Positions 33,830 through 42,684 of a stretch of 64,000 nucleotides of DNA are shown one piece after another. The translations under genes and the position numbers were made by a program. The DNA is from an uncultured Dyadobacter sp. (GTDB taxonomy: Bacteria; Bacteroidota; Bacteroidia; Cytophagales; Spirosomataceae): the NCBI RefSeq assembly GCF_946482605.1, contig NZ_CAMLSE010000040.1, positions 1-64,000 on the forward strand, read 5' to 3'. A model generated the notes under the pieces. That model did no database searches and was not told the origin of the DNA. It was given only the letters and a program-made list of their open reading frames with translations. The first letter of the stretch is position 1. Each line of letters begins with the position of its first letter.

Positions 33830-34601
33830 TCCACCGCTTCTCACCGTCGTCACCGTGACATTCAATGCGGAGCAGTTTCTCGACCGGACCCTTGAAAGTT
33901 TTGAAAATGCACTCGGGCAGGTGAAAAATCCGGCGGAGATCGAATATCTGATCATCGATGGCGGTTCAACGGATCAAACGCTGGACATTGCCCGCAGGTA
34001 TAGCCATTTTATTTCGAAGGTTGTTTCTGAAAGAGACAAGGGGCTTTACGACGCCATGAACAAGGGGATAAATCTCTCATCCGGCCAGTATCTTTGGTTT
34101 CTAAATGCCGGTGACGAAGTTTACGACCCGGGTGTGCTTGCGAAACTGCTATCAGCCATGTCGACTGGTGCAGACGTACTTTACAGCGATGCGATGATGG
34201 TGCGGGAAGACGGCACCGAAGTGGGATTACGGAGCCGGTTTACACCACACACCTTACCCGAGCACCTTACCTGGAAAGATTTTTCAATGGGTATGAAAGT
34301 TTGCCATCAGGCATTTATTGCAAGTCGCCAAATCGCCCCGCATTACGACGACCAAAACCTCAGCGCGGATATCGACTGGGAGATTGCCTGCCTCAAAAAA
34401 GCCAGGCAGGTCCGGTTCCTTCCATTTGTTCTCTGCCGCTATCTGCTAGGCGGAATGTCTGTAAAAAACCATCGTCGATCGTTAAAAGACCGGTTCATAG
34501 TTCTCAGGAGGCATTTTGGCCTTATCCCAACGCTTTTTAGCCACCTGTTGATTTTCTGGCGCGGGTTTTGGTTTGCCCGAAAGAATGGTAAATACTGGTA
34601 A
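33822..34601 (+). CDS. family 2 glycosyltransferase
   Basis: The 259-residue GT-A protein begins PLLTVVTVTFNAEQFLDRTLESFENAL, with LIIDGGSTDQTLDIARRYS, VSERDKGLYDAMNKGINL and YLWFLNAGDEVYDP. In these transferases the NxGDE block replaces DxD for metal binding. C-terminal residues (LIPTLFSHLLIFWRGFWFARKNG) are hydrophobic and basic, fitting membrane contact. It overlaps the upstream transferase by eight bases and ends three bases before the convergent DUF4302 gene, so no room for a terminator is left. Confidence 0.9.
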   Translation: MDNPPLLTVVTVTFNAEQFLDRTLESFENALGQVKNPAEIEYLIIDGGSTDQTLDIARRYSHFISKVVSERDKGLYDAMNKGINLSSGQYLWFLNAGDEVYDPGVLAKLLSAMSTGADVLYSDAMMVREDGTEVGLRSRFTPHTLPEHLTWKDFSMGMKVCHQAFIASRQIAPHYDDQNLSADIDWEIACLKKARQVRFLPFVLCRYLLGGMSVKNHRRSLKDRFIVLRRHFGLIPTLFSHLLIFWRGFWFARKNGKYW

Positions 34602-34603
34602 AA

Positions 34604-35908
34604 CTATTGCCAGCTGATCCAGGCTTTGGCATCTTTGGCACTCACCATGTCGTAAGTGGTTTCGGATGTTTGTACCAGGTAGAAACCATTCGTATCGTAA
34701 AGCAAAGCTGCCGACTGGACTGCCGGTCCGCTATCGGGAACAGGCCCTAGTTTGGCATAATCTTTAAAAATCACCCGTCCGTCGGAAGTAAATGTGGGCG
34801 TTTCCGGCGCATGTGCATAAATCAGGCTCAGCGCGTCACCATCGTAAAAAACGGGTCCGAATAAATCATAGCGGGCATTTGCACCCGGCTGGTAGATGTA
34901 AAAGACATATTCGGAATCCTGGTATTTAAGATCATTGACTTTAAAGGCGTCGTCCACCCCATTCACATGGAATGCATCCCTGGTCCGCCAATCACCACCC
35001 GATTCAATGGGGGTTTGCCACCATCTTTTAGCCGCAGCCAGGTCCACAGACAGTGGTTTAATCGCACTCGTGACGATCCCGCTCGCTCCGCCGCCGCTCA
35101 GCCCTACCTGCACTGTATTGGCATTCCAGGTGATATTGCTGAAACCCGTGATGGTTTGCGATCCGTTCACCAACGGCGAAAGGAAAGCGACGCCTGTTGT
35201 CGTGAAATAATAGCCGGTGGTGAAAGTTTTTGGAGTGCTGCCGTTCAGCCAGGTTAATTTGATCGTTCTGTCTGTCTGGTTCACCGTGACTTCATAGGTA
35301 ACGCCGCCAAGTGTAACCCGTTTGAAATAGGCCTGATATTTTGCAATATTGTTGAATAAAAGCCCTTTAGCCAAATCGCCATTCGTGTAGGCGGTCGCCT
35401 GCGGCTGGGTGGCTTTGGTTAGCACCAGCCGGCTCTGGTTTTTACGTCCGACCAGCGTAATCACATCCGTTTTGACTGAATCGGGAAAAATTGTAAACTC
35501 GAAGTCCGACTTTAATCCTTCTCCCCGTACCCCATTGTTTACCTCTTCATCCGGGTCGGACAATACATGCAGATAAGAATAAGTGTCGAAGATCAGAACC
35601 GGGGTTTGAACCGCTTTCAGCCGGTAGCTACTCTCCTTCGCCTTTGCAGCGGCGGCATCTGAAAAATCCGAGAACATGGTTACCCGGTTTTTATCATCAA
35701 ATTTGAAATAAAACCCGTAGCTACCCCCTCCGCCGGGATAAATGATCGCATTCCATCCGTATGGCGCCTCCACCAACTGCTTTTCATACGAAGCCAGTGC
35801 CGCGTTCAGACGCACATCCGCCGATTCCTCAAAAACGGTATCATCGCTGTTCTCGCAAGAAAAGAATACAGTGGTCAGAAATAGCAGGTATAAAAAAGAT
35901 CTCTTCAT
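34604..35908 (-). CDS. DUF4302 family lipoprotein
   Basis: The 434-residue protein has a lipoprotein signal (FLTTVFFSC, acylated C18) and the DUF4302 start SADVRLNAALASYEKQLVEAPYGWNAIIYPGGGGSYGFYFKF. The remainder is a beta-rich extracellular or periplasmic protein with no catalytic motif I recognise. It is the last gene of a minus-strand operon SusC-SusD-metallopeptidase-DUF4302; the gap to the metallopeptidase is six bases. As a lipoprotein encoded with a SusCD transporter it is likely displayed on the outer membrane surface, where it may bind the same ligand. Function unknown. Confidence 0.88.
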   Translation of the reverse strand: MKRSFLYLLFLTTVFFSCENSDDTVFEESADVRLNAALASYEKQLVEAPYGWNAIIYPGGGGSYGFYFKFDDKNRVTMFSDFSDAAAAKAKESSYRLKAVQTPVLIFDTYSYLHVLSDPDEEVNNGVRGEGLKSDFEFTIFPDSVKTDVITLVGRKNQSRLVLTKATQPQATAYTNGDLAKGLLFNNIAKYQAYFKRVTLGGVTYEVTVNQTDRTIKLTWLNGSTPKTFTTGYYFTTTGVAFLSPLVNGSQTITGFSNITWNANTVQVGLSGGGASGIVTSAIKPLSVDLAAAKRWWQTPIESGGDWRTRDAFHVNGVDDAFKVNDLKYQDSEYVFYIYQPGANARYDLFGPVFYDGDALSLIYAHAPETPTFTSDGRVIFKDYAKLGPVPDSGPAVQSAALLYDTNGFYLVQTSETTYDMVSAKDAKAWISWQ

Positions 35909-35914
35909 CTGACA

Positions 35915-36847
35915 TTAAAAAAGTTTATTCATCGAAGTCCTCACCCTTTTCTGAAGACTGTAAAAATCAATTTTCCAGGTGTTTTTGTAATAGGCCACAA
36001 TAATAGCCTCTTTTTGCCTCAAAGAAGCCTGCGCCTGCGCCTTTGTTACACCACGCGGGCTGGTCCCCTCCGGAATCGAGTTAACAAGCTTGTCAAATCC
36101 CGCCCTCCCCTCTGTTAGCATCATCGCGATCATCTCCACAAAATCCTCATCGAAATTAAGTGAGCTGTACGCGGTGATAAAACCGTCACGGCGTGCATCG
36201 GCATCCGACCAGTTGATCCAGTTGCCACCCTGGTACAACGCCTTGGTAATATTCTTGTACTCCACCGGATAAAGCTGCGTCTGATGCAGGATATGCCCGA
36301 ATTCGTGGTGGATAGTATGCAGGAACCAGTCTTTCACGAACGAAGAATCGCGGGCCGCATTATAGCCTTCCATTCCTTTGATCTTGAACAAATTCACCCC
36401 ATATAATATCACCTTACGTCCTCCCTCGGCAGTTCCAAGGGTGATCGAACCTTCCGCATTGTACTCGTTGCTCCCCGAAAGAATAAAGAACTTGGGCGAA
36501 TACTTGTTATAGAAGACCTTTCCCGCCTCTTCAACATAGGGATTCGTCCAGGCTTTTCTGACGGTGCTAAGCAATGGAACCACCTGGGATTCATCAGGAG
36601 GCACCAGTGTTTTGGTGATGTTCGCAAATTCGAACTGATCCCATTTATACTTCGCCGAAATGTTATAGGGCTTCGTGAGGCTGTCGAGAATCCATTGGTC
36701 TACCGGCCCTTTCACCCAATCGTCGCCCCCGAGCCCGGAGATATCATCGACGTTCCCCAGATCGTCCTCCTTGCACCCGGTGAGGGTCACACCGAACAGC
36801 AGCGAAGCGAAAAGATATTTTAATACAGGTTTCAAAAGTATTTTCAT
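35915..36847 (-). CDS. putative zinc metallopeptidase lipoprotein (Peptidase_Mx1-like)
   Basis: The 310-residue lipoprotein (lipobox ending C25 in VTLTGCKEDD) has the zinc motif HHEFGHILHQ, with H181, E182 and H185. A later acidic residue in FDEDFVEMIAMML may give the third ligand. The C-terminal region (PRGVTKAQAQASLRQKEAIIVAYYKNTW) is of the Bacteroidota putative zinc-binding metallopeptidase family. It is encoded 12 bases after susD and six before the DUF4302 gene. A surface peptidase within a SusCD operon suggests that a peptide or glycopeptide ligand is cleaved before uptake, but no substrate is known. Confidence 0.88.
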   Translation of the reverse strand: MKILLKPVLKYLFASLLFGVTLTGCKEDDLGNVDDISGLGGDDWVKGPVDQWILDSLTKPYNISAKYKWDQFEFANITKTLVPPDESQVVPLLSTVRKAWTNPYVEEAGKVFYNKYSPKFFILSGSNEYNAEGSITLGTAEGGRKVILYGVNLFKIKGMEGYNAARDSSFVKDWFLHTIHHEFGHILHQTQLYPVEYKNITKALYQGGNWINWSDADARRDGFITAYSSLNFDEDFVEMIAMMLTEGRAGFDKLVNSIPEGTSPRGVTKAQAQASLRQKEAIIVAYYKNTWKIDFYSLQKRVRTSMNKLF

Positions 36848-36859
36848 GGTTTTAAACGC

Positions 36860-38326
36860 CTATCGGCTGTTTTGTGCTATACCTGACAATGAAGCGGATT
36901 GTGGGATCTGAAGTATCCTGCGCGGGTCGCCTGCGGGTACTGAGATAACCGCCCCGCCCTTAGTCGTATGCGTGACAGGAATGTTATAGCGCTGCATGTC
37001 AAACCAACGCATACCTTCCTGTACAAATTCTACCCTTTTGAAAGCCAGTACAGTATTGACAATTCCATTTCGCAATGTGCCTCCAAAATACCGGTTGATG
37101 CTGTTTGCAGTCACTACATCGGTGGCCGCATTGTAGTCGCTCACGCGTTTGCTCACGAATACGTTCAGGTCTGCCAGGCAGGCCGCCGTATTGTTAAGAA
37201 AAGCATTCGCTTCTATTCGGTTGAATAATACTTCTTCCGCCGTAAAAGCCGGCAACATCACGTAAGGCAAGCCGATCTCCGCATTCACCGACTCGCGGAC
37301 AAAGTACTCATTCAGTTTCGGGATCAGGTAGTTGTTATCCCCTTGCGTGTAAAGCGGATAGTCCCAGCTCGCATTTCCCGCGATAATGCCTTCGCTGGCG
37401 GAAATTTCCTGCCATTTGGCGTAGTTCATTCCGTACCGGTAAGTGGCCACATAACGTCCGTATGTCGAAGAGGTTTCGATCAACAGCAGGTTGGCGCTTT
37501 GCGAGGCTCGTGAATAAGTATTGTACAACTCCGCTGGCGACAGGCTGGAATAAGTGGTGTTCCATGGTCTCAGATTTTCCGCGAAGTTCCCACTGGGAAA
37601 AACCTCATTGGCGTATTGTACAACTTTTTGGTAATCCTTTTTGACGAGGTAGAATCGGCTGGCGAATGCGTTGGCAGCGGCGCGATTAAAATGATATTTG
37701 GGAATGGTGTATGACCCGTCGCTAATCAGGGGGAGGCCTTCCAGGAGGTCTTTTTCAATCATCTGATACACAAAGGCGACCGTCTTCCGTTCGTATTTCT
37801 TGATCACAACATCTTCCGGTTCGGTCACGTACGGGATACCCGGGTCGGTGTTGGGTTGTTGCGGATCGAAGAATTTGCAATAATAATTGACCAGCATAAA
37901 GTGCGCGTAGGCCCTTGCCAGCAAAGCTTCCCCTTTCTGCGCCGTGTACTCGTCCGGATCGGCTACTTTGCTGATGATATCCAATGCCTCGTTGGCCACC
38001 GACACCGCCCGGTAGCATTCCGCCCAGTACTGATCAGGGGAATCCTGTTGGTCCACCGTAGCTTCCACCACCTCAAAAAGGAATGAACCACGGTTGGTCC
38101 GGTCGTCCGTTCCGGTTCCTTTGTCGGCTACATTGTCGCTCATGCTCTCCGCAAACACGAGGTAGTTACCTTGCGGATAGGCCGTCGTCAGTAACTGAGA
38201 AACCTTTTTGGGCGTGTTAATGACCGCCCGCGTGCTGTCCGGCTCTTTGGAGAGGAAGTCCTCACAACCGGCCAGGGAAAGGACCGGTACGATCAGCAAT
38301 ATCTTCTTTAAAGTCTTGATGCCCAT
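36860..38326 (-). CDS. susD: SusD/RagB-type surface lipoprotein
   Basis: The 488-residue outer-membrane lipoprotein has the signal LSLAGCEDFLSKEPD (C21 acylated) and the SusD fold: TPR-like helices (AECYRAVSVANEALDIISKV, ALLARAYAHFMLVNYYCKFF), the conserved GIPYVTEPEDVV, and the C-terminal RNGIVNTVLAFKRVEFVQEGMRWFDMQRYNIPV block. SusD proteins lid the TonB transporter and bind the ligand outside. The ATG at 38326 gives a correct lipoprotein signal; an upstream GTG at 38350 would lengthen it. It is 25 bases downstream of susC. The name follows the family; the ligand is not starch by any evidence here. Confidence 0.93.
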   Translation of the reverse strand: MGIKTLKKILLIVPVLSLAGCEDFLSKEPDSTRAVINTPKKVSQLLTTAYPQGNYLVFAESMSDNVADKGTGTDDRTNRGSFLFEVVEATVDQQDSPDQYWAECYRAVSVANEALDIISKVADPDEYTAQKGEALLARAYAHFMLVNYYCKFFDPQQPNTDPGIPYVTEPEDVVIKKYERKTVAFVYQMIEKDLLEGLPLISDGSYTIPKYHFNRAAANAFASRFYLVKKDYQKVVQYANEVFPSGNFAENLRPWNTTYSSLSPAELYNTYSRASQSANLLLIETSSTYGRYVATYRYGMNYAKWQEISASEGIIAGNASWDYPLYTQGDNNYLIPKLNEYFVRESVNAEIGLPYVMLPAFTAEEVLFNRIEANAFLNNTAACLADLNVFVSKRVSDYNAATDVVTANSINRYFGGTLRNGIVNTVLAFKRVEFVQEGMRWFDMQRYNIPVTHTTKGGAVISVPAGDPRRILQIPQSASLSGIAQNSR

Positions 38327-38351
38327 ATCTGAAAAAAATATCTTCCTCACC

Positions 38352-41300
38352 TTACAATGTCAATTTCAATGCAACCGTAAACTGCTTTTGGATCGGCTGC
38401 GCCACACCACCGGAATTAAAGAACTCCGGATCCTGCCCTTTCAACTTTTTGTCTGAATAAATCAGCCATGGGTTAATGGATGAGACCTGTATGCTTGCAG
38501 CCTTGAACCCATATCTTGCAATAACCGGCAACGGTAATTTATAGGACAGCGATACAGATTTCAAGCGAATAAAATCTCCCTTGGCAACACGTTCCGTCGA
38601 ATAGTTATAAATGTTGTATGGATAGGTACCGGTCAGATATTGCAGCCACAGCTGATCACTTATCTGGGGAGTAGCCGGGAATTTCTCGTCCCCTGGGATA
38701 ACCCACCTGTCCAGGAATTCCTTCGGCATGGCGTCCAGGTCACTGAACGTACCTCGGAACGATGGGTTCAGGCGGATCTTATTTCCTGCCTGGTATGTAA
38801 AAAACACGTTCAGGGCCAATCCTTTGTAGGTAAGTGTATTGTTAAAACCGCCGGTAAAAGGTGGGTCCACAGGTCCTTCATATTTCAGGTACTTAATGTT
38901 TTGATCCTGCAAATACACATCGGAAGTCGTTTCTCCATTCTCATTTATAAAAATGGGTACGCCATTGACCGGATTGAGTGCTTCATAATCGATCGAAAAC
39001 AGGCTGCGTACCGGCTTGCCCTGAATGTTGGCTCCCTCCGCTTTCACCAGGTCGAATATGCCCGGGCTATTATCTACGTTCGTAATGAGTGTACGCGCAT
39101 ATCCGAATGTAATGCGTGAACGGAAATCCCAGTCCCTGTTCTTGAACAACACGCCATCCACGGAAAAATCGACCCCGTGCGACTCCATGTCGGCGTAGTT
39201 CGCAATTTTGTAAATCTGTCCGCCTATACCCGACGTCTTGATCTGGTCTATCAGGTCAAAGCTGTTACGGATGTAGCCGTCCAGTGTGAAGTTGATCCGG
39301 TTGGCGAAAAGCCCCACATCCAGCCCTACGTTTCCGCTGTACAGTTTCTCCCAGGTTAGCTCGGTATTCTGCAGTGATGCGAGTTGAATGGCCGATTCCT
39401 TTTCGTCGGCGTAAGGCCGGCGGGTAACGATACTTTGAAGCAACACGGCCGCATTGGTCGCAGGGCCTGTGTCGGCAGAGAGGCCATAGCTCAGGCGAAG
39501 GCGTCCCATGCTCAGCCATTTGAACCGTTTGAGAAAATTCTCCCGGTCGAAATTCCAGGATCCGGCGACGGTATAGGTAGGCAGCCAGCGTGCAATGATC
39601 GACTTACCGAAACGGTTAGATCCGTCGTAACGCACGTAGCCTGTCAGGTTGTACTTATCATCCAGCGTATATCCCAAACTACCATAGAATGCAGCGAAAC
39701 GCTCATAGTCCATCCGCATTCCGTAATATTGGAAGTTGGTCTCGATAGTCTGTTTCAGGATCCGGTAGTCGACAAAAGGTGTCCCGCCCTGCTCGTACTG
39801 GAAGCCATATCCGGTATTGTTGGAGTTCTGGCGGTTGGTGAATTTGATCTCCTGGCCTACGAGAATGTTGGCTTCATGCCGCTCCGCAAACTTCTTGTTG
39901 TAACGCAGGTTGTTTCTCACGTTGTAAAAAAGCATCTGATCTTCATTACGGTTGTAGAAACCACCACTCGGCAACACCACGACGGGATAAGCATTCGGAA
40001 CATCGGGGTCTGTGTACAAGTATTTGTTGGCCAAGGCAATCGTGGAGTTGTCCGCCGCCCTGTACGCATTGGCCATATTGCTTTTCTCGGTGATCATGTG
40101 CTCCCGTCCCGTCTGGATGTAGCGCAAAGCACCCAGGAAGTCGTAGGTGAGATTATCCGAGATCTTATAGGATACATTTCCCTGCAATTTGATATCTGCC
40201 AGTGTCAGACTGATCTTGTTGTTTTCCAGCTCCGAAATGATATTGAACGGGGCGAAATTCCTTCTGAAAAATTCCAGGTTGCCATTCTCGTCGTAGGGAG
40301 TCAGCGTCCTGCTGGTATTCAATGCGTAGCTGAACGGGTTGATGTCGAAATCCCTGTCGTACTTACCTTCCACAGGGTTACTCCTTCTGCTCAGCGAGCC
40401 TGGGGCTTGTTGTCTTCTTACTGACGCCAGCGTAGTTAGTCCGATTGTAAGCTTGTCCGAGAGCTGGTAGGTGTTGTTAAAATTCAATGTGTAGCGTTTG
40501 ACTTTATCCGCAATCGTCCAGCCGTTATCGTCCAGGTAACTTACCGAAGCGTAAGAACTGGATTTGTCTGTACCGAAAGATACACTCAGGGAGTGCTCAT
40601 GGATAAAGTTCTGTTTGAAAAGCACGTCAAACCAGTCCGTATTGGCTTTGGCATAACCAAGGAGAAAATTCCGCTTTGCTTCTGGTGTATTTTCCAGCGG
40701 GAAATTGCCTTGTGCATCCCCTGTCATGAGGTTGTACATTTTGCCGTAAACCCCATAATCCGGTTTGGAGAGAACACTTGAGGTGAGGTATCCTTCCCGT
40801 TCCAGCTGCCCCAGCACCGACATTTGCTGAGCTGAATTCATAATGTTGAAATTGCGGTACGAAGGCACCAGCTGAGTACTGAAGTTACCTGAATAGGTGA
40901 TCACGGGCTTCCCGCTCTTTCCTTTTTTGGTCGTGATCACGATCACCCCGTTCATGGCCCGGGCTCCGTACAATGCAGCAGCAGCAGCATCTTTCAAAAT
41001 ATCGAACGTCTCAATGTCATTCGGGTTAAGTCCCGCCACAGCCGATCCGAGCAATGTCGTGGGATCACCGCTGGAAAGCTGATCGTTGGAAATGTTCACA
41101 ATATCCTCCTGAACTACGCCATCGATTACCCAGAGCGGCTTATTGGCCCCGTTCAGGGAGGTTGCTCCCCGTATCCTGATTTTGGGCGCTGCTCCGAAAG
41201 TTCCCGAGACATTCTGGATCGAGACCCCGGCAGCGCGTCCTTCGAGCATCCGACTCACGTCCGGCAGCCCGTCGATCTTGACATCATCCGTTTTCAGCGT

Positions 41301-41702
41301 TACCGCCGACCCCGTAAATTTGTCCTTATTAATTTGCTGAAAACCTGTAACGACCACATCCTGCAATCCAACGGCATCCTCCACCAGTTCGATGCTGAGG
41401 CTGCGGGCTGCTTTCACTTCCTTGGGCAAAAAACCGATCATCGTAATGACGAGCGTCGCATTGTCGTTCACCCCCTGCAACACAAACTCGCCCTTCTCAT
41501 TGGTGACCGTCCCTTTTTGGAGCCCTTTGACCCTGACAGTAGAACCGATCAGCGGTTCCCCGGTACTGCTTTTGACCACACCTTTGATATCGATATCAGC
41601 GGCCGACGCAAAGGAAGGGAAAGGAGGAACGGACAGAAAGATGACACCCAGGAACAACACAATCAGCCGACTCAGGCCACTGATCCGATAGAAAAGATTC
41701 AT
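38352..41702 (-). CDS. susC: SusC/RagA-type TonB-dependent transporter
   Basis: The 1116-residue transporter has a signal peptide (about 1-34), a carboxypeptidase-regulatory-like domain (about 38-115: IKGVVKSSTGEPLIGSTVRVKG), a TonB box-like LQDVVVTGFQQ, the plug (SRMLEGRAAGVSIQNVSGTFGAAPKIRIRG, NPNDIETFDILKDAAAAALYGARAMNGVIVITTKKGK) and a long barrel ending LKLTL. The GARAMNG sequence is a common SusC variation of GARAANG. It starts the operon with SusD, the metallopeptidase and the DUF4302 lipoprotein. A 285-base leader separates it from the siroheme gene. No sigma/anti-sigma or hybrid regulator is adjacent. Confidence 0.94.
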   Translation of the reverse strand: MNLFYRISGLSRLIVLFLGVIFLSVPPFPSFASAADIDIKGVVKSSTGEPLIGSTVRVKGLQKGTVTNEKGEFVLQGVNDNATLVITMIGFLPKEVKAARSLSIELVEDAVGLQDVVVTGFQQINKDKFTGSAVTLKTDDVKIDGLPDVSRMLEGRAAGVSIQNVSGTFGAAPKIRIRGATSLNGANKPLWVIDGVVQEDIVNISNDQLSSGDPTTLLGSAVAGLNPNDIETFDILKDAAAAALYGARAMNGVIVITTKKGKSGKPVITYSGNFSTQLVPSYRNFNIMNSAQQMSVLGQLEREGYLTSSVLSKPDYGVYGKMYNLMTGDAQGNFPLENTPEAKRNFLLGYAKANTDWFDVLFKQNFIHEHSLSVSFGTDKSSSYASVSYLDDNGWTIADKVKRYTLNFNNTYQLSDKLTIGLTTLASVRRQQAPGSLSRRSNPVEGKYDRDFDINPFSYALNTSRTLTPYDENGNLEFFRRNFAPFNIISELENNKISLTLADIKLQGNVSYKISDNLTYDFLGALRYIQTGREHMITEKSNMANAYRAADNSTIALANKYLYTDPDVPNAYPVVVLPSGGFYNRNEDQMLFYNVRNNLRYNKKFAERHEANILVGQEIKFTNRQNSNNTGYGFQYEQGGTPFVDYRILKQTIETNFQYYGMRMDYERFAAFYGSLGYTLDDKYNLTGYVRYDGSNRFGKSIIARWLPTYTVAGSWNFDRENFLKRFKWLSMGRLRLSYGLSADTGPATNAAVLLQSIVTRRPYADEKESAIQLASLQNTELTWEKLYSGNVGLDVGLFANRINFTLDGYIRNSFDLIDQIKTSGIGGQIYKIANYADMESHGVDFSVDGVLFKNRDWDFRSRITFGYARTLITNVDNSPGIFDLVKAEGANIQGKPVRSLFSIDYEALNPVNGVPIFINENGETTSDVYLQDQNIKYLKYEGPVDPPFTGGFNNTLTYKGLALNVFFTYQAGNKIRLNPSFRGTFSDLDAMPKEFLDRWVIPGDEKFPATPQISDQLWLQYLTGTYPYNIYNYSTERVAKGDFIRLKSVSLSYKLPLPVIARYGFKAASIQVSSINPWLIYSDKKLKGQDPEFFNSGGVAQPIQKQFTVALKLTL

Positions 41703-41965
41703 ATAAATAAGTATAAGTCTGAACCCAAATAACTGCCCGTCCGCCCAAAGCGGCTTTAAAATTTAACAAATTCAATAATACGTATTATCGCAGTAAAAGC
41801 GAAAACATTCGAGTGCATGCGGTGACAAAATTTATCACTTACTGATCTCGCAAAAACAAAAGAATATATTCAATACGCGCGGGGTGCCGGTACTGTGGAG
41901 AGGGTGCGGCACAATTTTAACAAATTATCTATCAAAAAACAGCCCGCAGTCACATTTTATTGTTT

Positions 41966-41990
41966 CAAAAAGGCGAATTCGGCCCTTTTA
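41966..41990 (-). terminator. terminator of the siroheme dehydrogenase gene
   Basis: On the minus strand, AAAAGG(G)C pairs with GCCTTTTT around CGAATTC with one unpaired G, overlapping the stop codon. Confidence 0.45.
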
Positions 41991-42575
41991 GGAAGCATCT
42001 TTTTTCTTTTCGGTCAAAACCGAGGTGATCCGGTTTAATTCGTCGACTTTGAATGCGAAATCACCTTTCAACATCTCACGCACCGCACGCAGCTGCTCCA
42101 TGGCCGTTTCCAGGTTATCGGGTAGCGCTTCACCAAGAACCTCTTTCAGTCGTTTGGCAAGCGTCGGCGACATCCCGTTCGTGGAAATAGCCACTTTGAG
42201 GTTCCCTTTCCGAACTACCGATGACAGGTAAAAATCGCATAGATCGGGGGTATCGGCCACATTGACAAGCAGATGCCGGGCCCGGGCAGTTTCCGAAATC
42301 CGTCTGTTCTCTTCCTTGTCATTAGTTGCCGCAATCACCAGGTCTTTTTCAAAGAGATCATCCTCGTCAAACCTACGCACAATTAGATTTATTCGTGAAT
42401 TGCTCTCCGCGAGCGCATGGATTTCCTTCCTGATTTCGGGTGCCACCAGCGTAATGCGTGCCAGGGGTGAATTATCCAGGACAGCGGTGATTTTTTCCAA
42501 ACCTACATAGCCTCCGCCCACAATGAGCGTGTGCAGGTTTTCAAGTTTCAGAAATATGGGAAAGAGATTGTTCAT
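41988..42575 (-). CDS. precorrin-2 dehydrogenase / siroheme synthase N-terminal type (Met8/CysG-N)
   Basis: The 195-residue NAD-binding protein corresponds to the N-terminal part of CysG and to Met8p, which oxidise precorrin-2 and can insert iron to make siroheme. The dinucleotide-binding LHTLIVGGGYVGLEKITAVL, VIAATNDKEENRRISETAR, LLVNVADTPDLCDFYLSSVVRKGNLKVAISTNGMSPTLAKRLKE block is diagnostic. The methyltransferase domain of CysG is absent, so a separate uroporphyrinogen methyltransferase must exist elsewhere. No nitrite or sulfite reductase gene is in the window. It lies upstream of susC but behind a terminator-like stem. Confidence 0.92.
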   Translation of the reverse strand: MNNLFPIFLKLENLHTLIVGGGYVGLEKITAVLDNSPLARITLVAPEIRKEIHALAESNSRINLIVRRFDEDDLFEKDLVIAATNDKEENRRISETARARHLLVNVADTPDLCDFYLSSVVRKGNLKVAISTNGMSPTLAKRLKEVLGEALPDNLETAMEQLRAVREMLKGDFAFKVDELNRITSVLTEKKKDAS

Positions 42576-42672
42576 TGATCAAATTTACATAATTAACCCA
42601 TTCAATCCTCCGGGGCCTGTCGTCTTTATAACTATTCCAACATTACGTTTTTAGTATCTGCTTCTTTCCCCG

Positions 42673-42680
42673 TACCTTTG
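42673..42680 (+). promoter_or_regulatory. -7 element of the ABC-F gene, possibly leaderless
   Basis: TACCTTTG matches the -7 consensus fully and ends five bases before the ATG at 42685, so transcription is predicted to begin at or very near the start codon. The expected -33 position has TTT rather than TTG. Confidence 0.45.
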
Positions 42681-42684
42681 CGCC

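Noticed and set aside
39384..40424. A 346-codon open frame on the plus strand opposite susC
   Set aside because: It lies wholly inside susC in antisense, its translation has no domain, and susC has clear family motifs. It is a by-product of codon use on the other strand.
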